A stretch of DNA of 64,000 nt from DASUPK01 sp963819715 (lineage in GTDB: Bacteria > Actinomycetota > Thermoleophilia > Solirubrobacterales > 70-9): assembly GCA_963819715.1 (NCBI GenBank), contig CAWFXE010000007.1, forward strand, positions 1 to 64,000, written 5' to 3'. The translations under genes were made by a program, and so were the position numbers. Shown one piece after another: positions 16,865 to 25,730 of the stretch. The notes under the pieces were generated by a model. The model did no database searches and had not been told where the DNA came from. It saw only the letters and a program-made list of their open reading frames with translations. The stretch's first letter is position 1; each line of letters opens with the position of its first letter.

Positions 16865-18442
16865 TCAAGGGCCGGGCGTGCGCTCCACGGCGGCCTCGGC
16901 CATAGCGTCCTCCGCCTCGCGGATCGCGACGCCCTCGAGGGCGTTCGAGATCGCTCGGACGAAGGCGCGGGCCGATGCCTCGAGGATGTCCGTCGCCACG
17001 CCCTGGCCGCCGGCCAGACGGCCGTTCGCGCGGACCGAGACGCTGACCTCGCCGAGGGCGTCGGTGCCCCCCGTGATCGCCTCGACTTCATAGCGCTGCA
17101 GCTCCGCCTCGGTGCCGGTCGCCTTCCGGATGGCGCCGAAGATCGCGTCCACCGGGCCATCGCCTGAAGCCTCCGCGATCGACTCCTCGCCACTCGGGAG
17201 CACGACGCAGACCTTCGCCAACGGCTCGCGCTGGGAACCGGCCTCGACCTCGAACCAGCCCAGGTTGTACGCCTCGGCGCTCTCGCGCATCTCGTCGGAG
17301 ACGATCGCCTCCAGGTCGAGCGCCGTGACCTGCTTCTTCTTGTCCGCGATCTCCTTGAAGCGCTTGAAGGCCTGGTTCAGCGCGCCGCCCTCGACTTTGA
17401 AGCCGAGCTGCTGCAGGGCGTCCTGGAGCGCGTGGCGACCTGAGTGCTTGCCCAGCACGATCGAGTTGGACTCGAGGCCCACCTCGGTCGCGTCCATGAT
17501 CTCGTAGGTCGAACGCTCCTTGAGCACCCCGTCCTGATGGATGCCCGACTCGTGGGCGAAGGCGTTCCGCCCGACCACCGCCTTGTTCGGCGGCACCGAG
17601 TAACCGGTCAGGCGCGAGACCAGGCGGCTGGTGCGCGCCAGCTCCCGTGCATCGATCCCGGTGTCCAGGCCATGCGAGTCGCGCCTGGTCCTGAGGAGCA
17701 TCACGATCTCCTCCAGTGAGCAGTTCCCCGCCCTTTCGCCGATGCCGTTGATCGCGCACTCCACCTGGCGAGCACCGGCGACGACTCCCGCGAAGGAGTT
17801 GGCGACGGCCAGGCCCAGGTCGTCGTGGCAGTGAACCGAGACCTCCACGCCGTCGAGTCCCGGGACCAGCTCGTAGAGCTTCCGGAAGTAGGCGGAGTAC
17901 TCCTCAGGCGTCGTGTAGCCGACGGTGTCCGGGATGTTGACCGTGGTCGCGCCCTCGGCGACTGCGATGGCGCAGACCTCCGCGGTGAACTCGATGTCCG
18001 CACGAGTGGCGTCCATCGGCGAGAACTCGACGTTGTCCGTGTAGGACTTGGCGAGCGCCACCGCGGCCTTCGCCTGACCCTTGACGTCCTCGCGGGTCGT
18101 CTGCAGCTGGTGCTCGATGTGGATGTCGGAGGTCGAAATGAACGTGTGGATCCGAGGGCGCTCGGAGTCCTTGATCGCGTTCCAGGCCGCGTCGATGTCG
18201 GCCTTGTGGGTGCGGGCGAGGCCGCAGATCACGGGGCCCTCGACTCCGCGGGCGATCGCCTCGACCGCCTCGAAGTCGCCAGGAGAGGTGATCGGAAAGC
18301 CGGCCTCGATTACGTCGACGCCCAGGCGGGCGAGCTGCTGCGCGATCTCGACCTTCTCCTGCGTGTTCAGCGAGATGCCCGGAGACTGCTCGCCGTCGCG
18401 CAGCGTCGTATCGAAGATGTGGACGCGATTCTCGTCGTTCAT
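16865..18442 (-). CDS. leuA: 2-isopropylmalate synthase
   Basis: Condenses 2-ketoisovalerate and acetyl-CoA, the committed and usually leucine-inhibited step. It begins IFDTTLRDGEQSPGISLNT, carries the metal-binding HCHDDLGLAVANS and INGIGERAGNCS, and ends with a LeuA dimer/allosteric domain of about 130 residues. The 525-residue length is the bacterial LeuA1 type. ATG 18442 has a purine-rich ribosome binding site (AGGAGAAGGAGGAGG, 18459-18445) that can pair with the Leu codons of the upstream leader peptide. It is apart from leuCDB, so its control is separate. Confidence 0.97.
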   Translation of the reverse strand: MNDENRVHIFDTTLRDGEQSPGISLNTQEKVEIAQQLARLGVDVIEAGFPITSPGDFEAVEAIARGVEGPVICGLARTHKADIDAAWNAIKDSERPRIHTFISTSDIHIEHQLQTTREDVKGQAKAAVALAKSYTDNVEFSPMDATRADIEFTAEVCAIAVAEGATTVNIPDTVGYTTPEEYSAYFRKLYELVPGLDGVEVSVHCHDDLGLAVANSFAGVVAGARQVECAINGIGERAGNCSLEEIVMLLRTRRDSHGLDTGIDARELARTSRLVSRLTGYSVPPNKAVVGRNAFAHESGIHQDGVLKERSTYEIMDATEVGLESNSIVLGKHSGRHALQDALQQLGFKVEGGALNQAFKRFKEIADKKKQVTALDLEAIVSDEMRESAEAYNLGWFEVEAGSQREPLAKVCVVLPSGEESIAEASGDGPVDAIFGAIRKATGTEAELQRYEVEAITGGTDALGEVSVSVRANGRLAGGQGVATDILEASARAFVRAISNALEGVAIREAEDAMAEAAVERTPGP

Positions 18443-18510
18443 GACCTCCTCCTTCTCCTAAGGCTTCCGATGACCTGTTCCTGAGTTCGCGGCTGACGCG
18501 CCGCCCAGCG

Positions 18511-18570
18511 CTATTCCCCCCGGAGGGGGAGGAGAAGGAGAAGCGCGAGGCTGTCGAGCCGGTGCGTCAT
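18511..18570 (-). CDS. leuL: Leucine-rich leader peptide of leuA
   Basis: A 19-codon frame, MTHRLDSLALLLLLPLRGE then TAG, ending 68 nt before leuA. Eight of its 19 codons are Leu, five of them consecutive, which fits a leucine-sensing leader. The Leu codon run CTCCTTCTCCT (18540-18530) is perfectly complementary over 11 nt to AGGAGAAGGAG (18459-18449), the upstream part of the leuA ribosome binding site. No U-rich terminator is visible after the leader, so translational control by masking of the leuA start is more likely than transcription attenuation. A promoter is placed 12 bp upstream. Leucine leader peptides before leuA are known in other actinobacteria. Confidence 0.75.
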   Translation of the reverse strand: MTHRLDSLALLLLLPLRGE

Positions 18571-18582
18571 CGAAGTCGTAGG

Positions 18583-18612
18583 AGAGTAGCGCAGCCCGTT
18601 TGCCCGGTCGAA
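18583..18612 (-). promoter_or_regulatory. Promoter of leuL-leuA
   Basis: -35 TTCGAC (18612-18607), 18-bp spacer and -10 TACTCT (18588-18583) on the minus strand. The start would fall 3-6 nt before the leader ATG at 18570, so the leader peptide would be nearly leaderless. The gene on the other side (18652, plus strand) starts 40 bp away. Confidence 0.45.
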
Positions 18613-18651
18613 CGATTAATTGGTCCGGCACGCGGACTAGCGTCACCCCCG

Positions 18652-19752
18652 ATGCGCGCGGACCAGATCCAGGCGCGGGCGATCGCCAAGATCGTGCTCG
18701 TGGCGTTGTTCTGGGGCGGAGTCGCCGTCCTGCTGGCGATCGCGCTCCTGCACACGAGGACGACGCTGCAGTGGGTTGCCGCCGCGATCTTCCTCGCGTT
18801 GGCCCTCGACCCGGCGGTCAACCTGATCCAGCGGGCGTGGCCCGGCGCCGGGAAGATGCCGCGGGTCCTCGCGATCCTGCTCGTCTATCTGGTCGCGCTC
18901 GCGGCGCTGGTCTTCCTGGTGCTCCACGTCTTCCCCGCGATCGTCCACGACATCGAGGGGCTGGCGCACAAGCTCCCACGCTACGTCCACGACTTCGAGG
19001 ACTGGGCGAACAACAACAAGCAGTTCCAGGACCTGAACGCGAAGTACCACATCACCGCGAAGCTGAGCCAGGAGGGCGCCACGCTGCCGTCGCACCTCTC
19101 CAGCGGTGCGAGCACCCTGGGCTCCTTCACCGTGAGCATCCTCGAGCACCTGATCGCGGCCATCACCGTGATCACCCTGACGTTCTTCCTGCTGCTCGAC
19201 GGGCGCGGGATGGTCCAGCGCGGCACCGGCAGGCTGCCGGAGCCGCAGAGGGACCGTGCCCGCCGCATCGCCGACCGGGTCGCCGAGGTGGTCAAGGCCT
19301 ACGTCAGTGTCAACCTCCTCCTGGCGATCGCAGCGGGATTCCTCACCTGGGGGTTCCTCCAGGCCGAGGGATTCCACCTGGCCGTGCCGCTCGCGGTGCT
19401 GGTCGCGTTCCTCGATCTCATCCCCCTGATTGGGCTGACTATCGGCGGTTTCACGGTCTTCGCCGTCCTGATGATCGACGGCGGCCCCGGCGACGCGATC
19501 GTCTGGTTGATCCTCTTCCTGGTCTACCAGCAAGCCCAGGACCGGGTGATCCAGCCGCTGCTCTACAAGGGCGGCGCCCTCAAGGTCAACCCGGCGGTGG
19601 CCATCGTCGCTGTGATCGTCGGCGCCGAGCTCGCCGGAGTGCTCGGCGCGCTGCTGGCGATCCCGACGGCCGCGTCGCTCGGCGTCGTGATCGACGAGCT
19701 GGTTCTGTCAGGCCCCCCCGACGGGGCGGCGGAGCCGGAGCCGGGTAAGTAG
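18652..19752 (+). CDS. AI-2E family (PerM-like) membrane transporter
   Basis: A 366-residue membrane protein with about seven to eight hydrophobic segments. Two or three lie at the N-terminus (IVLVALFWGGVAVLLAIALL), then a soluble middle region (about 90-170), then a conserved C-terminal block containing VAFLDLIPLIGLTIGG and LVYQQAQDRVIQPLLYKGG, the signature region of the AI-2E/UPF0118 family. Substrates of most members are unknown. ATG 18652 lies 8 nt after TAGCGT. The 3' end overlaps the convergent membrane protein gene by 45 bp. Confidence 0.9.
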   Translation: MRADQIQARAIAKIVLVALFWGGVAVLLAIALLHTRTTLQWVAAAIFLALALDPAVNLIQRAWPGAGKMPRVLAILLVYLVALAALVFLVLHVFPAIVHDIEGLAHKLPRYVHDFEDWANNNKQFQDLNAKYHITAKLSQEGATLPSHLSSGASTLGSFTVSILEHLIAAITVITLTFFLLLDGRGMVQRGTGRLPEPQRDRARRIADRVAEVVKAYVSVNLLLAIAAGFLTWGFLQAEGFHLAVPLAVLVAFLDLIPLIGLTIGGFTVFAVLMIDGGPGDAIVWLILFLVYQQAQDRVIQPLLYKGGALKVNPAVAIVAVIVGAELAGVLGALLAIPTAASLGVVIDELVLSGPPDGAAEPEPGK

Positions 19753-20469
19753 CTCTCCCCCGCGCTTCCAGAACGGCTTGCCTCGGTCGCCGGTGAAGCG
19801 CTCCTCGGATCGCCGCTTCTGTCCGTGCTTGTAGAAGAGCTTGGCCCAGACGGAGCGCGGCTTCCCGAGCCGGAATGCGCTGGGCAGTCCGGCGATCGGG
19901 ATGAGAATGCTCCAGATCGCCATCCCGAACTTCTCCTTGGCCGTGTTGATCAGCGCCAGGATGACGCCGAAGAGCCCGATCGTCCCCACCACCGCCTGAA
20001 CCTCGTCGGCGACCCTCGTCGTCACATCGATCCAGCCGCGCAGGCTGATCAACAGCAGCCCCGAGACCGCCGCGGCGATCACCACGGCATCGATGGACGC
20101 GCGGCCCTGCTTCTCCCAGTAGACGTCCTTGAGGTTGAGCCAGAGCGCGAATTCGTCGAGCGTGAGACCGGTGCCGATGCCGAAGAACACGGCGACGATC
20201 TCGCGCCAGGGGCTGTCGGGCGCGATCGCCACCGAGATGTAGCCGCAGATCAAAATCAGCAGGATCCCCCAAACCAGGTGGTGGATATGGGTCCCACCGA
20301 CGGAGACGTTGCCCGGCCACCAGCTCACCTGGGCCTTGATCATGTGCGCGCTCGTCCGGATGAACCCGAACGTGAGCAGGAACGACACGAAGAAGAGGAA
20401 GTGCGGCTCCCTTCCCGTGTCAACGATTCCGTCTCGGTAGGCACCAGCGAGGCTCCCAACCACCAGCAT
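19708..20469 (-). CDS. Integral membrane protein, unknown function
   Basis: A 253-residue protein I do not assign to a named family. It has about six hydrophobic segments, for example FLFFVSFLLTFGFIRTS, LVWGILLILICGYISVAI and VVIAAAVSGLLLISL, and a basic C-terminal tail. Between segments two and three is THIHHLVWG, a His cluster. GTGLTLDEFALWLNLKDVYW is another polar stretch of note. Both could be functional in-membrane residues. It overlaps the AI-2E gene at its 3' end and lies 10 bp after the RTX-like secreted protein gene on the same strand. Confidence 0.75.
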   Translation of the reverse strand: MLVVGSLAGAYRDGIVDTGREPHFLFFVSFLLTFGFIRTSAHMIKAQVSWWPGNVSVGGTHIHHLVWGILLILICGYISVAIAPDSPWREIVAVFFGIGTGLTLDEFALWLNLKDVYWEKQGRASIDAVVIAAAVSGLLLISLRGWIDVTTRVADEVQAVVGTIGLFGVILALINTAKEKFGMAIWSILIPIAGLPSAFRLGKPRSVWAKLFYKHGQKRRSEERFTGDRGKPFWKRGGELLTRLRLRRPVGGA

Positions 20470-20479
20470 GCGGGGAAAC

Positions 20480-21133
20480 CTAAGGGATCCCTCGGACCAG
20501 CTCGCAATTCTTGGCGCTGTCGGTACCTCCCCCGCCGCGGCAGGTGTCCCGGCCTGCGCCCCCGATCAGCTTGTCGGCGCCGCTGTTTCCGACGAGCACG
20601 TCGCTGCCGGCGCCGCCGATGAGCGAGTCGGGCCCTCCACCTCCAACCAGCAGATCCCTGGCCCCACCCCCAATCAACCGGTCGCGCCCCGAGCCTCCGG
20701 CGAGCGGCCGCGGCTGGCCGTCGATCACCGCGCCGACCATTGTGGACAGGTGCGGATCGGCGACGAATGTGTCGCTGCCACCCGCGAGGTCACCGACAAT
20801 CGCCCCGATGTATCCGGCCGCGCAGCTCACCTCCGTCGCGCTGTTCTCCTCGCTCTTGGCGTTGTCGAGCCTGCAGTTCGCGCCGCTGCCGTCAGGATCG
20901 CCCAGACCCTCGGGCGCGGTGAGCACCAGGCGCCCGTCGGATCCGGTGTAGACGGTGATGCGGTTGTCGATCCGGCGTTGGTCGCTCAGGGTGAGCAGGT
21001 TGATCGAGGCCGAGGCCGTCGCCCCGCCACCGTGCACGGTACGGACGAAATCGGTGATGCCGGGCTGCGCGACGGCGGTCGCGGGCGCCGCGGCCGCGAA
21101 GACCGCGAGTACGCAGAGAACCCCAAGCTTCAT
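20480..21133 (-). CDS. Secreted protein with RTX-like calcium-binding repeats
   Basis: A signal peptide (KLGVLCVLAVFAAAAPATAVAQ) is followed by about 110 residues of unassigned sequence and then tandem glycine/aspartate nonapeptides: SGRDRLIGGGARDLLVGGGG, PDSLIGGAGSDVLVGNSG, ADKLIGGAGRD. These form calcium-binding beta-rolls in hemolysin-type proteins. Only about five repeats remain, and four Cys suggest disulfides. There is no type I secretion gene nearby; export is probably through Sec. ATG 21133 is preferred over an upstream in-frame start at 21151. Confidence 0.8.
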   Translation of the reverse strand: MKLGVLCVLAVFAAAAPATAVAQPGITDFVRTVHGGGATASASINLLTLSDQRRIDNRITVYTGSDGRLVLTAPEGLGDPDGSGANCRLDNAKSEENSATEVSCAAGYIGAIVGDLAGGSDTFVADPHLSTMVGAVIDGQPRPLAGGSGRDRLIGGGARDLLVGGGGPDSLIGGAGSDVLVGNSGADKLIGGAGRDTCRGGGGTDSAKNCELVRGIP

Positions 21134-21199
21134 TCCTCTCCCTGGATTCATCTGTTCCGTTCGTAACCCTGCTTCTGGCCGATCGGAGCGGCCTCGCTC

Positions 21200-22234
21200 C
21201 TAGGGAACGAGCACGACCTTGCCGATGTTCCGGCGCTCGCCGATGAACCGGTGGGCGTCGCCCGCGCGCTCGAACGGGAACGCCTCGGCGATGACCGGAT
21301 CGATGGAGATCGTGCCCTCGTCGAGCTCCTTGCCGATCGCATCGAGCACCCGGTCGAGGCCCTCCCTGTCCTGCCAGGCAAGCATGTTGAGGCCGAAGAC
21401 CCCCTTGTTCTCGCTCATCAGCTGCAGGCTCTTCCACCAGGGAACCGTGGCGAACGGCATGCGCGCGAGGCTGCTGAACAGCTTCTTCATGTCGCGCCCC
21501 GTCTCGGTCGAGGCCTCGGAGAGCCCGTACATGACCAGGCGGCCCCCCTCGCGCAGCAGCCGGTAGTCCTTGCGGAAGTTGGTCGGCCCGGTCGCATCCA
21601 TCACGAGGTCGATGCCCTCGCCGCCCATGATTCGCCGGACCTCCTGCTCGAAGTCCTGGGTGCGGTAGTCGATCGCGTGCTCCACGCCCTGCTCGCGGAT
21701 GGCGTCGTGCTTGGACGCCGAGGCGGTGCCGAAGATCTCGGCCTTGCGAGAGCGGGCGATCTGCGTCGCCGAGATCCCGACCCCGCCCGCGGCGGCGTGG
21801 ATCAGGACGCGCTCACCCTCCCGCAGGCCACCCATCATCACGAGGGCGACGTAGGAGGTCGTGTAGTTGACGGGGAAGGCCGCGCCCTGCTCGTAGCTCC
21901 AGCCGTCCGGGAGCGGGATCGCCTGGTCCTCCGGAACCGTGACCATCGAAGCCTGACCGCCGAATCGGGTCCCCGCCATCACCTTGTCGCCGGCCTTGAT
22001 CTCCTCGACGCCATCGCCCACCGACTCGACGTCTCCGGCGACCTCGTAGCCGACGGTGCACGGTGGCTTGGGCGCTTCGGGGTAGAGGCCGACGCGGGCC
22101 ATCGTGTCCGCGAAGTTGATGCCGGCCGCCTTGACTGCGATCCGCACTTCGCCGGGGCCCACGGTTGGATCCGGCATCTCCTGAACCTGGAGCACCTCGG
22201 GTCCCCCATGCTCCGTGATCACCACGGCCCTCAT
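21200..22234 (-). CDS. Zinc-free MDR oxidoreductase (quinone reductase-like)
   Basis: A 344-residue medium-chain dehydrogenase/reductase of the zeta-crystallin/VAT1-like group. The N-terminal GroES-like domain (GPEVLQVQEMPDPTVGPGEV) precedes a Rossmann fold with ERVLIHAAAGGVGISATQIA. No structural or catalytic zinc ligands are seen, so it probably uses NADPH to reduce quinones or enones. TAGGGT (22246-22241) ends 6 nt before ATG 22234, so it has its own leaderless-type promoter just after serA. Confidence 0.87.
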   Translation of the reverse strand: MRAVVITEHGGPEVLQVQEMPDPTVGPGEVRIAVKAAGINFADTMARVGLYPEAPKPPCTVGYEVAGDVESVGDGVEEIKAGDKVMAGTRFGGQASMVTVPEDQAIPLPDGWSYEQGAAFPVNYTTSYVALVMMGGLREGERVLIHAAAGGVGISATQIARSRKAEIFGTASASKHDAIREQGVEHAIDYRTQDFEQEVRRIMGGEGIDLVMDATGPTNFRKDYRLLREGGRLVMYGLSEASTETGRDMKKLFSSLARMPFATVPWWKSLQLMSENKGVFGLNMLAWQDREGLDRVLDAIGKELDEGTISIDPVIAEAFPFERAGDAHRFIGERRNIGKVVLVP

Positions 22235-22250
22235 GTGCGGACCCTATTCC

Positions 22251-23831
22251 CTATAGCGAGACGGCGCGGCCGACCGAGAATCCCTCGAGCTCCAGGATCC
22301 GGTCGATCGTGGCGGGGTTCACCGGCGCGTCGGTGGTGAGCGCCATCACGGCCGTATCGCCATCGGGCTCGGCCCCGACGGCGGCGGAGACGATGTTGAC
22401 GCCCTCCTCGCCGAAGATCGTCCCGACTCGGCCGATCATCCCGGGCTGGTCGGAGTAGCGGAAGATCGCGAGGTGGTCGGCGAAGGGCAGGTAGAAGTCC
22501 TCTCCCCAGACCCGCGCCAGGTAGGGGATGTTGCGGGGTCCGACCCCCGTACCTGCGACCTCGACGACCTCGTCGCCCGGGCGGAGCCGGACCACGACGA
22601 GCTCCGTGAAGTCATCCGAGCTGGCGTCGCTGGTCTCGATCAGCTCGATGCCCCGCTCCTCGGCCATATGGGGTCCGTTGACGAGGTTGACCGGCTCCTC
22701 TGTGTGGCCGGAGAGAATCCCGACGAGCGTGGCGATGCCGAGGATGCGCGTGTCCTGGTCCGCCAGGCGGCCACGGAACTCCACCTCGACGCGGTCGGGC
22801 GCACCCTCCCCCAGCGCCTGCGCGAGCCGGCCGAGCTTCTCGCAGAGCGGGACGAAGGGCGCCAGCTGCTCCATCACCTCCGGCCGGACGGCGGCGATGT
22901 TGACCGCCGTCGTCACCACTCCGCCGGTGAGGGCCGCGGTGACCTGCTCGGCCGTGACGACACCGGCCCGGTCCTGCGCCTCGGCGGTCGAGGCTCCGAG
23001 GTGGGGCGTCACCACCACGTCGTCGCGATCGAGGACGGGATGCCCGCTGAACGGCTCCTCCGGGAACACGTCCAGCGCGGCGCCGGCGAGCTTGCCCGAC
23101 TCGAGACCGGCGACCAGGGCCTCAAGGTCGATCAGCTCGCCTCGGGCGCAGTTCACGATCCTCGCCCCGTCTCGCATCTTCGAAATCGCGGCCTCGTTGA
23201 TGAAGTCGACGGTTTCGCTGGTCTTGGGCAGGTGCAGGCTGATGAAGTCGGAACGGGCGTAGAGCTCATCCGGGTCGTCAACGCCCTCCACCCCGAGCTC
23301 ACGGAACCGCTCAGCGGTGACGAACTTGTCATAGGCGACGACCTGCATGTCAAAGGCCTGGGCCCTGGCCGTGACGAGCTGGCCGATCCGGCCGAATCCG
23401 AGCACGCCGAGCGTCTTGCCGTAGAGCTCGGTCCCCTTGAAGCTTGAGCGGTCCCACCTGCCGGCGGTGAGAGAGGCGTGCGCCTGCGGGATGTTCCGGC
23501 AGAGGGCGAGCATCAGCGCCAGGGTGTGCTCGGCGGCGGCGATCGAGTTCGCCTCCGGGGCGTTGGCGACGATGATTCCGCGCTTCGTGGCGGCCTCGAT
23601 GTCGACGTTGTCCACGCCGGTGCCGGCGCGGCCGATCACCTTGAGCCGCTCCCCGCGCTCGATCAGGTCGGGTGTGAGCTTCGTGGCGGAGCGGATCAGG
23701 ATGCCGTCGAACTCGCCGATCCGCTTCTCGAGCTCGCCGCCGTCCCAGTCCATGCCCAGCTCGACGTCGAACTGCTCCTGGAGGAGCTCGACGCCCGAGT
23801 CGGCGATCTTCTCCTTGACGAGGACCTTCAC
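22251..23831 (-). CDS. serA: D-3-phosphoglycerate dehydrogenase
   Basis: First step of serine synthesis, NAD-dependent. The 526 residues include the D-2-hydroxyacid dehydrogenase core: NAD-binding GKTLGVLGFGRIGQLVTARA, catalytic Arg in RIVNCARGELIDLEAL and catalytic His in VVVTPHLGASTAEAQ. An intervening domain and a C-terminal ACT domain (FRYSDQPGMIGRVGTIFGEE) follow, which in related enzymes binds serine for feedback control. GTG 23831 overlaps the serC stop as GTGA. A longer in-frame extension runs back through serC and is not credible. Confidence 0.95.
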   Translation of the reverse strand: MKVLVKEKIADSGVELLQEQFDVELGMDWDGGELEKRIGEFDGILIRSATKLTPDLIERGERLKVIGRAGTGVDNVDIEAATKRGIIVANAPEANSIAAAEHTLALMLALCRNIPQAHASLTAGRWDRSSFKGTELYGKTLGVLGFGRIGQLVTARAQAFDMQVVAYDKFVTAERFRELGVEGVDDPDELYARSDFISLHLPKTSETVDFINEAAISKMRDGARIVNCARGELIDLEALVAGLESGKLAGAALDVFPEEPFSGHPVLDRDDVVVTPHLGASTAEAQDRAGVVTAEQVTAALTGGVVTTAVNIAAVRPEVMEQLAPFVPLCEKLGRLAQALGEGAPDRVEVEFRGRLADQDTRILGIATLVGILSGHTEEPVNLVNGPHMAEERGIELIETSDASSDDFTELVVVRLRPGDEVVEVAGTGVGPRNIPYLARVWGEDFYLPFADHLAIFRYSDQPGMIGRVGTIFGEEGVNIVSAAVGAEPDGDTAVMALTTDAPVNPATIDRILELEGFSVGRAVSL

Positions 23832-24964
23832 CGGCGCACGTCGTCCGCGTTCTCGAGCACCCAGTCGATGCAGGCCGTGAGGGCCTCGACGTCGCCGGGA
23901 TCCACCGCCGGGAACATCCCGATCCGGAGCTGGTTGCGACCCAGCTTCCGGTATGGCTCCGTATCGACGATCCCGTTGGCACGCAGGGTGGCGGCGAGGG
24001 CGGCCGCGTCGATCTCCTCGTCGAAGTCGATCGTGCCGACGACGGCCGAGCGCTTGGCGGGGTCGGAAACGAAGGGCGTCGCCGCGTCCGATCCCTCGGC
24101 CCACCCGTAGAGATGGCCCGAGGACTCGCGGCTCCTCGACACTCCGAAATCCAGCCCTCCCCCGTCGAGCAGCCACTCGATCTGGTCGGCGAGCAGGAAG
24201 AGAGTCGCCAGCGCGGGGGTGTTGTAGGTCTGCTCCTTGCGCGAGTTCTCCAGGGCGGTCGACAGCGAGAGAGACGCCGGCTGCCAGCGGCCCTCGGCTC
24301 TGTCGAGCTCCTCGATCCGCGCGATCGCGGCGGGGCTCAGGATCGCCAGCCAGAGGCCGCCCTCCGAGGCGAAGGCCTTCTGCGGGGCGAAGTAGTACGC
24401 GTCCGCCTCCGCGATCTCCACCGGCAGGCCGCCGGCGCCGGAGGTGGCGTCGATGAGGACCAGGGCTTCACCCGCGTCCGCCGGCCGCTCCACGGGCACC
24501 ATCACGCCCGTCGAGGTCTCGTTCTGGGCCCAGGCGATCACATCGGCCCGGGGATCTCCGGCCGGCGCCGGGGCGTCGCCTGGCTCGGCCTCGATCAGGA
24601 TCGGCTCTGCCAGAAAGGGGGCGCCCGCCGTCGCCTTGGCGAACTTGGACGAGAACTCCCCGTAGGTGAGGTGGAGGGGCCGCTCGCGGACGATGCAGGT
24701 CGCGGCGGCGTCCCAGAAGGCGGTGGTGCCGCCGTTGCCGAGGGCGACCTCGTAGCCGTCAGGGAGCGAGAAGAGCTCGCCGAGCCCGGCCGTGATTCGC
24801 GCCACGAGATCCCTGACCGGCGCCTGGCGGTGCGAGGTCCCGAGCAGGCCGGTCTGCTCGGCCAATCTGGCCACGGCTTCCGGTCTGACCTTCGACGGCC
24901 CGCAGCCGAAGCGGCCGTCGGCGGGCTTCAATGCGCTGGGGATCTCAATGATTGTTCGTGTCAT
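23828..24964 (-). CDS. serC: Phosphoserine aminotransferase (actinobacterial type)
   Basis: Transaminates 3-phosphohydroxypyruvate to phosphoserine using PLP. The 378-residue protein begins RFGCGPSKVRPEAVARLA and has GLLGTSHRQAPV, ALGNGGTTAFWDAA and the PLP lysine in YYFAPQKAFASEGGLW, matching the mycobacterial-type SerC rather than the E. coli type. ATG 24964 is used; a further 48 codons upstream are open but lack family similarity. It is coupled to serA by a 4-bp overlap. TACTCT 13 bp upstream may be its -10. Confidence 0.94.
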   Translation of the reverse strand: MTRTIIEIPSALKPADGRFGCGPSKVRPEAVARLAEQTGLLGTSHRQAPVRDLVARITAGLGELFSLPDGYEVALGNGGTTAFWDAAATCIVRERPLHLTYGEFSSKFAKATAGAPFLAEPILIEAEPGDAPAPAGDPRADVIAWAQNETSTGVMVPVERPADAGEALVLIDATSGAGGLPVEIAEADAYYFAPQKAFASEGGLWLAILSPAAIARIEELDRAEGRWQPASLSLSTALENSRKEQTYNTPALATLFLLADQIEWLLDGGGLDFGVSRSRESSGHLYGWAEGSDAATPFVSDPAKRSAVVGTIDFDEEIDAAALAATLRANGIVDTEPYRKLGRNQLRIGMFPAVDPGDVEALTACIDWVLENADDVRR

Positions 24965-25098
24965 CGGCGGACCGCGGAGAGTAACTGCCCGGGATGCTGG
25001 GCTGGCCTCCGTCGCGTGGGATAGGGTGGCCGCGCGTCCGAGGGGCCGGCTCACGCCGGGGGCGGTCACATCCCCGAGACCTCGACCTGGAGAGAGAT

Positions 25099-25728
25099 AT
25101 GTACCCAATCAGCTACGACGCCGATCCGGCCCTTGAGGGCAGGAATCGGCTCACATCGTTCTTCCGATACATCGTCGCAATCCCCTGGTTGATCGTCGCG
25201 AGCATCTACGGCTTCGTCGCCGAGATCGCGGCGGTGATCGCTTGGTTCGCGATCGTCTTCACCGGCAAGTACCCCGAGGGCATCTACAACTTCAACGCGG
25301 GCTACCTGCGAATGATCAGCCGCGTTTACGGTTTCGAGTATCTGCTCAACGACGAGTGGCCGCCGTTCGGCGGTGAGGACGCGCCGGACTACCCCGTCCG
25401 GATCGGCATTCCTCCGCCGCTCGAGGGGTACGACCGGCTCAAGACCGGCCTGCGCCTGATCATCGGTATCCCGGTCTGGTTGCTGGCAATCGTCCAGTCG
25501 ATCATTCTGGCCGTCTGCGCACTGATCGCCTGGTTCGTGATCCTGTTCACCGGCAAGCTGCCGGAGGGCCTGTTCAATCCGATGCGCTCTGCGATCGCGT
25601 ACATCACTCGGGGAACCGGCTACTTCCTGCTGCTCACCGAGGACTACCCGCCGTTCTCCTACGAGGAGGGTGGCGCGACTCCCCCGAGCGGTCAGATCAG
25701 CAGCGAGGCCGCAAGCCGCGAGAACTAG
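25099..25728 (+). CDS. DUF4389 membrane protein, internally duplicated
   Basis: A 209-residue protein made of two similar halves. Each has a helix-rich hydrophobic block ending in VFTGKYPEGIYNF or LFTGKLPEGLFNP and then Y-rich sequence ending in DEWPPF or EDYPPF. Two membrane spans per half are likely. This is the DUF4389 architecture common in actinobacteria; the function is unknown. GGAGAGAGAT precedes ATG 25099, which is preferred to an upstream GTG-type extension. The cupin gene follows after 2 bp. Confidence 0.87.
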   Translation: MYPISYDADPALEGRNRLTSFFRYIVAIPWLIVASIYGFVAEIAAVIAWFAIVFTGKYPEGIYNFNAGYLRMISRVYGFEYLLNDEWPPFGGEDAPDYPVRIGIPPPLEGYDRLKTGLRLIIGIPVWLLAIVQSIILAVCALIAWFVILFTGKLPEGLFNPMRSAIAYITRGTGYFLLLTEDYPPFSYEEGGATPPSGQISSEAASREN

Positions 25729-25730
25729 AG

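Noticed and set aside
22251..24176. 641-residue fusion protein upstream-extended from serA
   Set aside because: The extra 115 codons run antisense-like through serC and are Arg/Gly-rich. GTG 23831 matches the SerA N-terminus.
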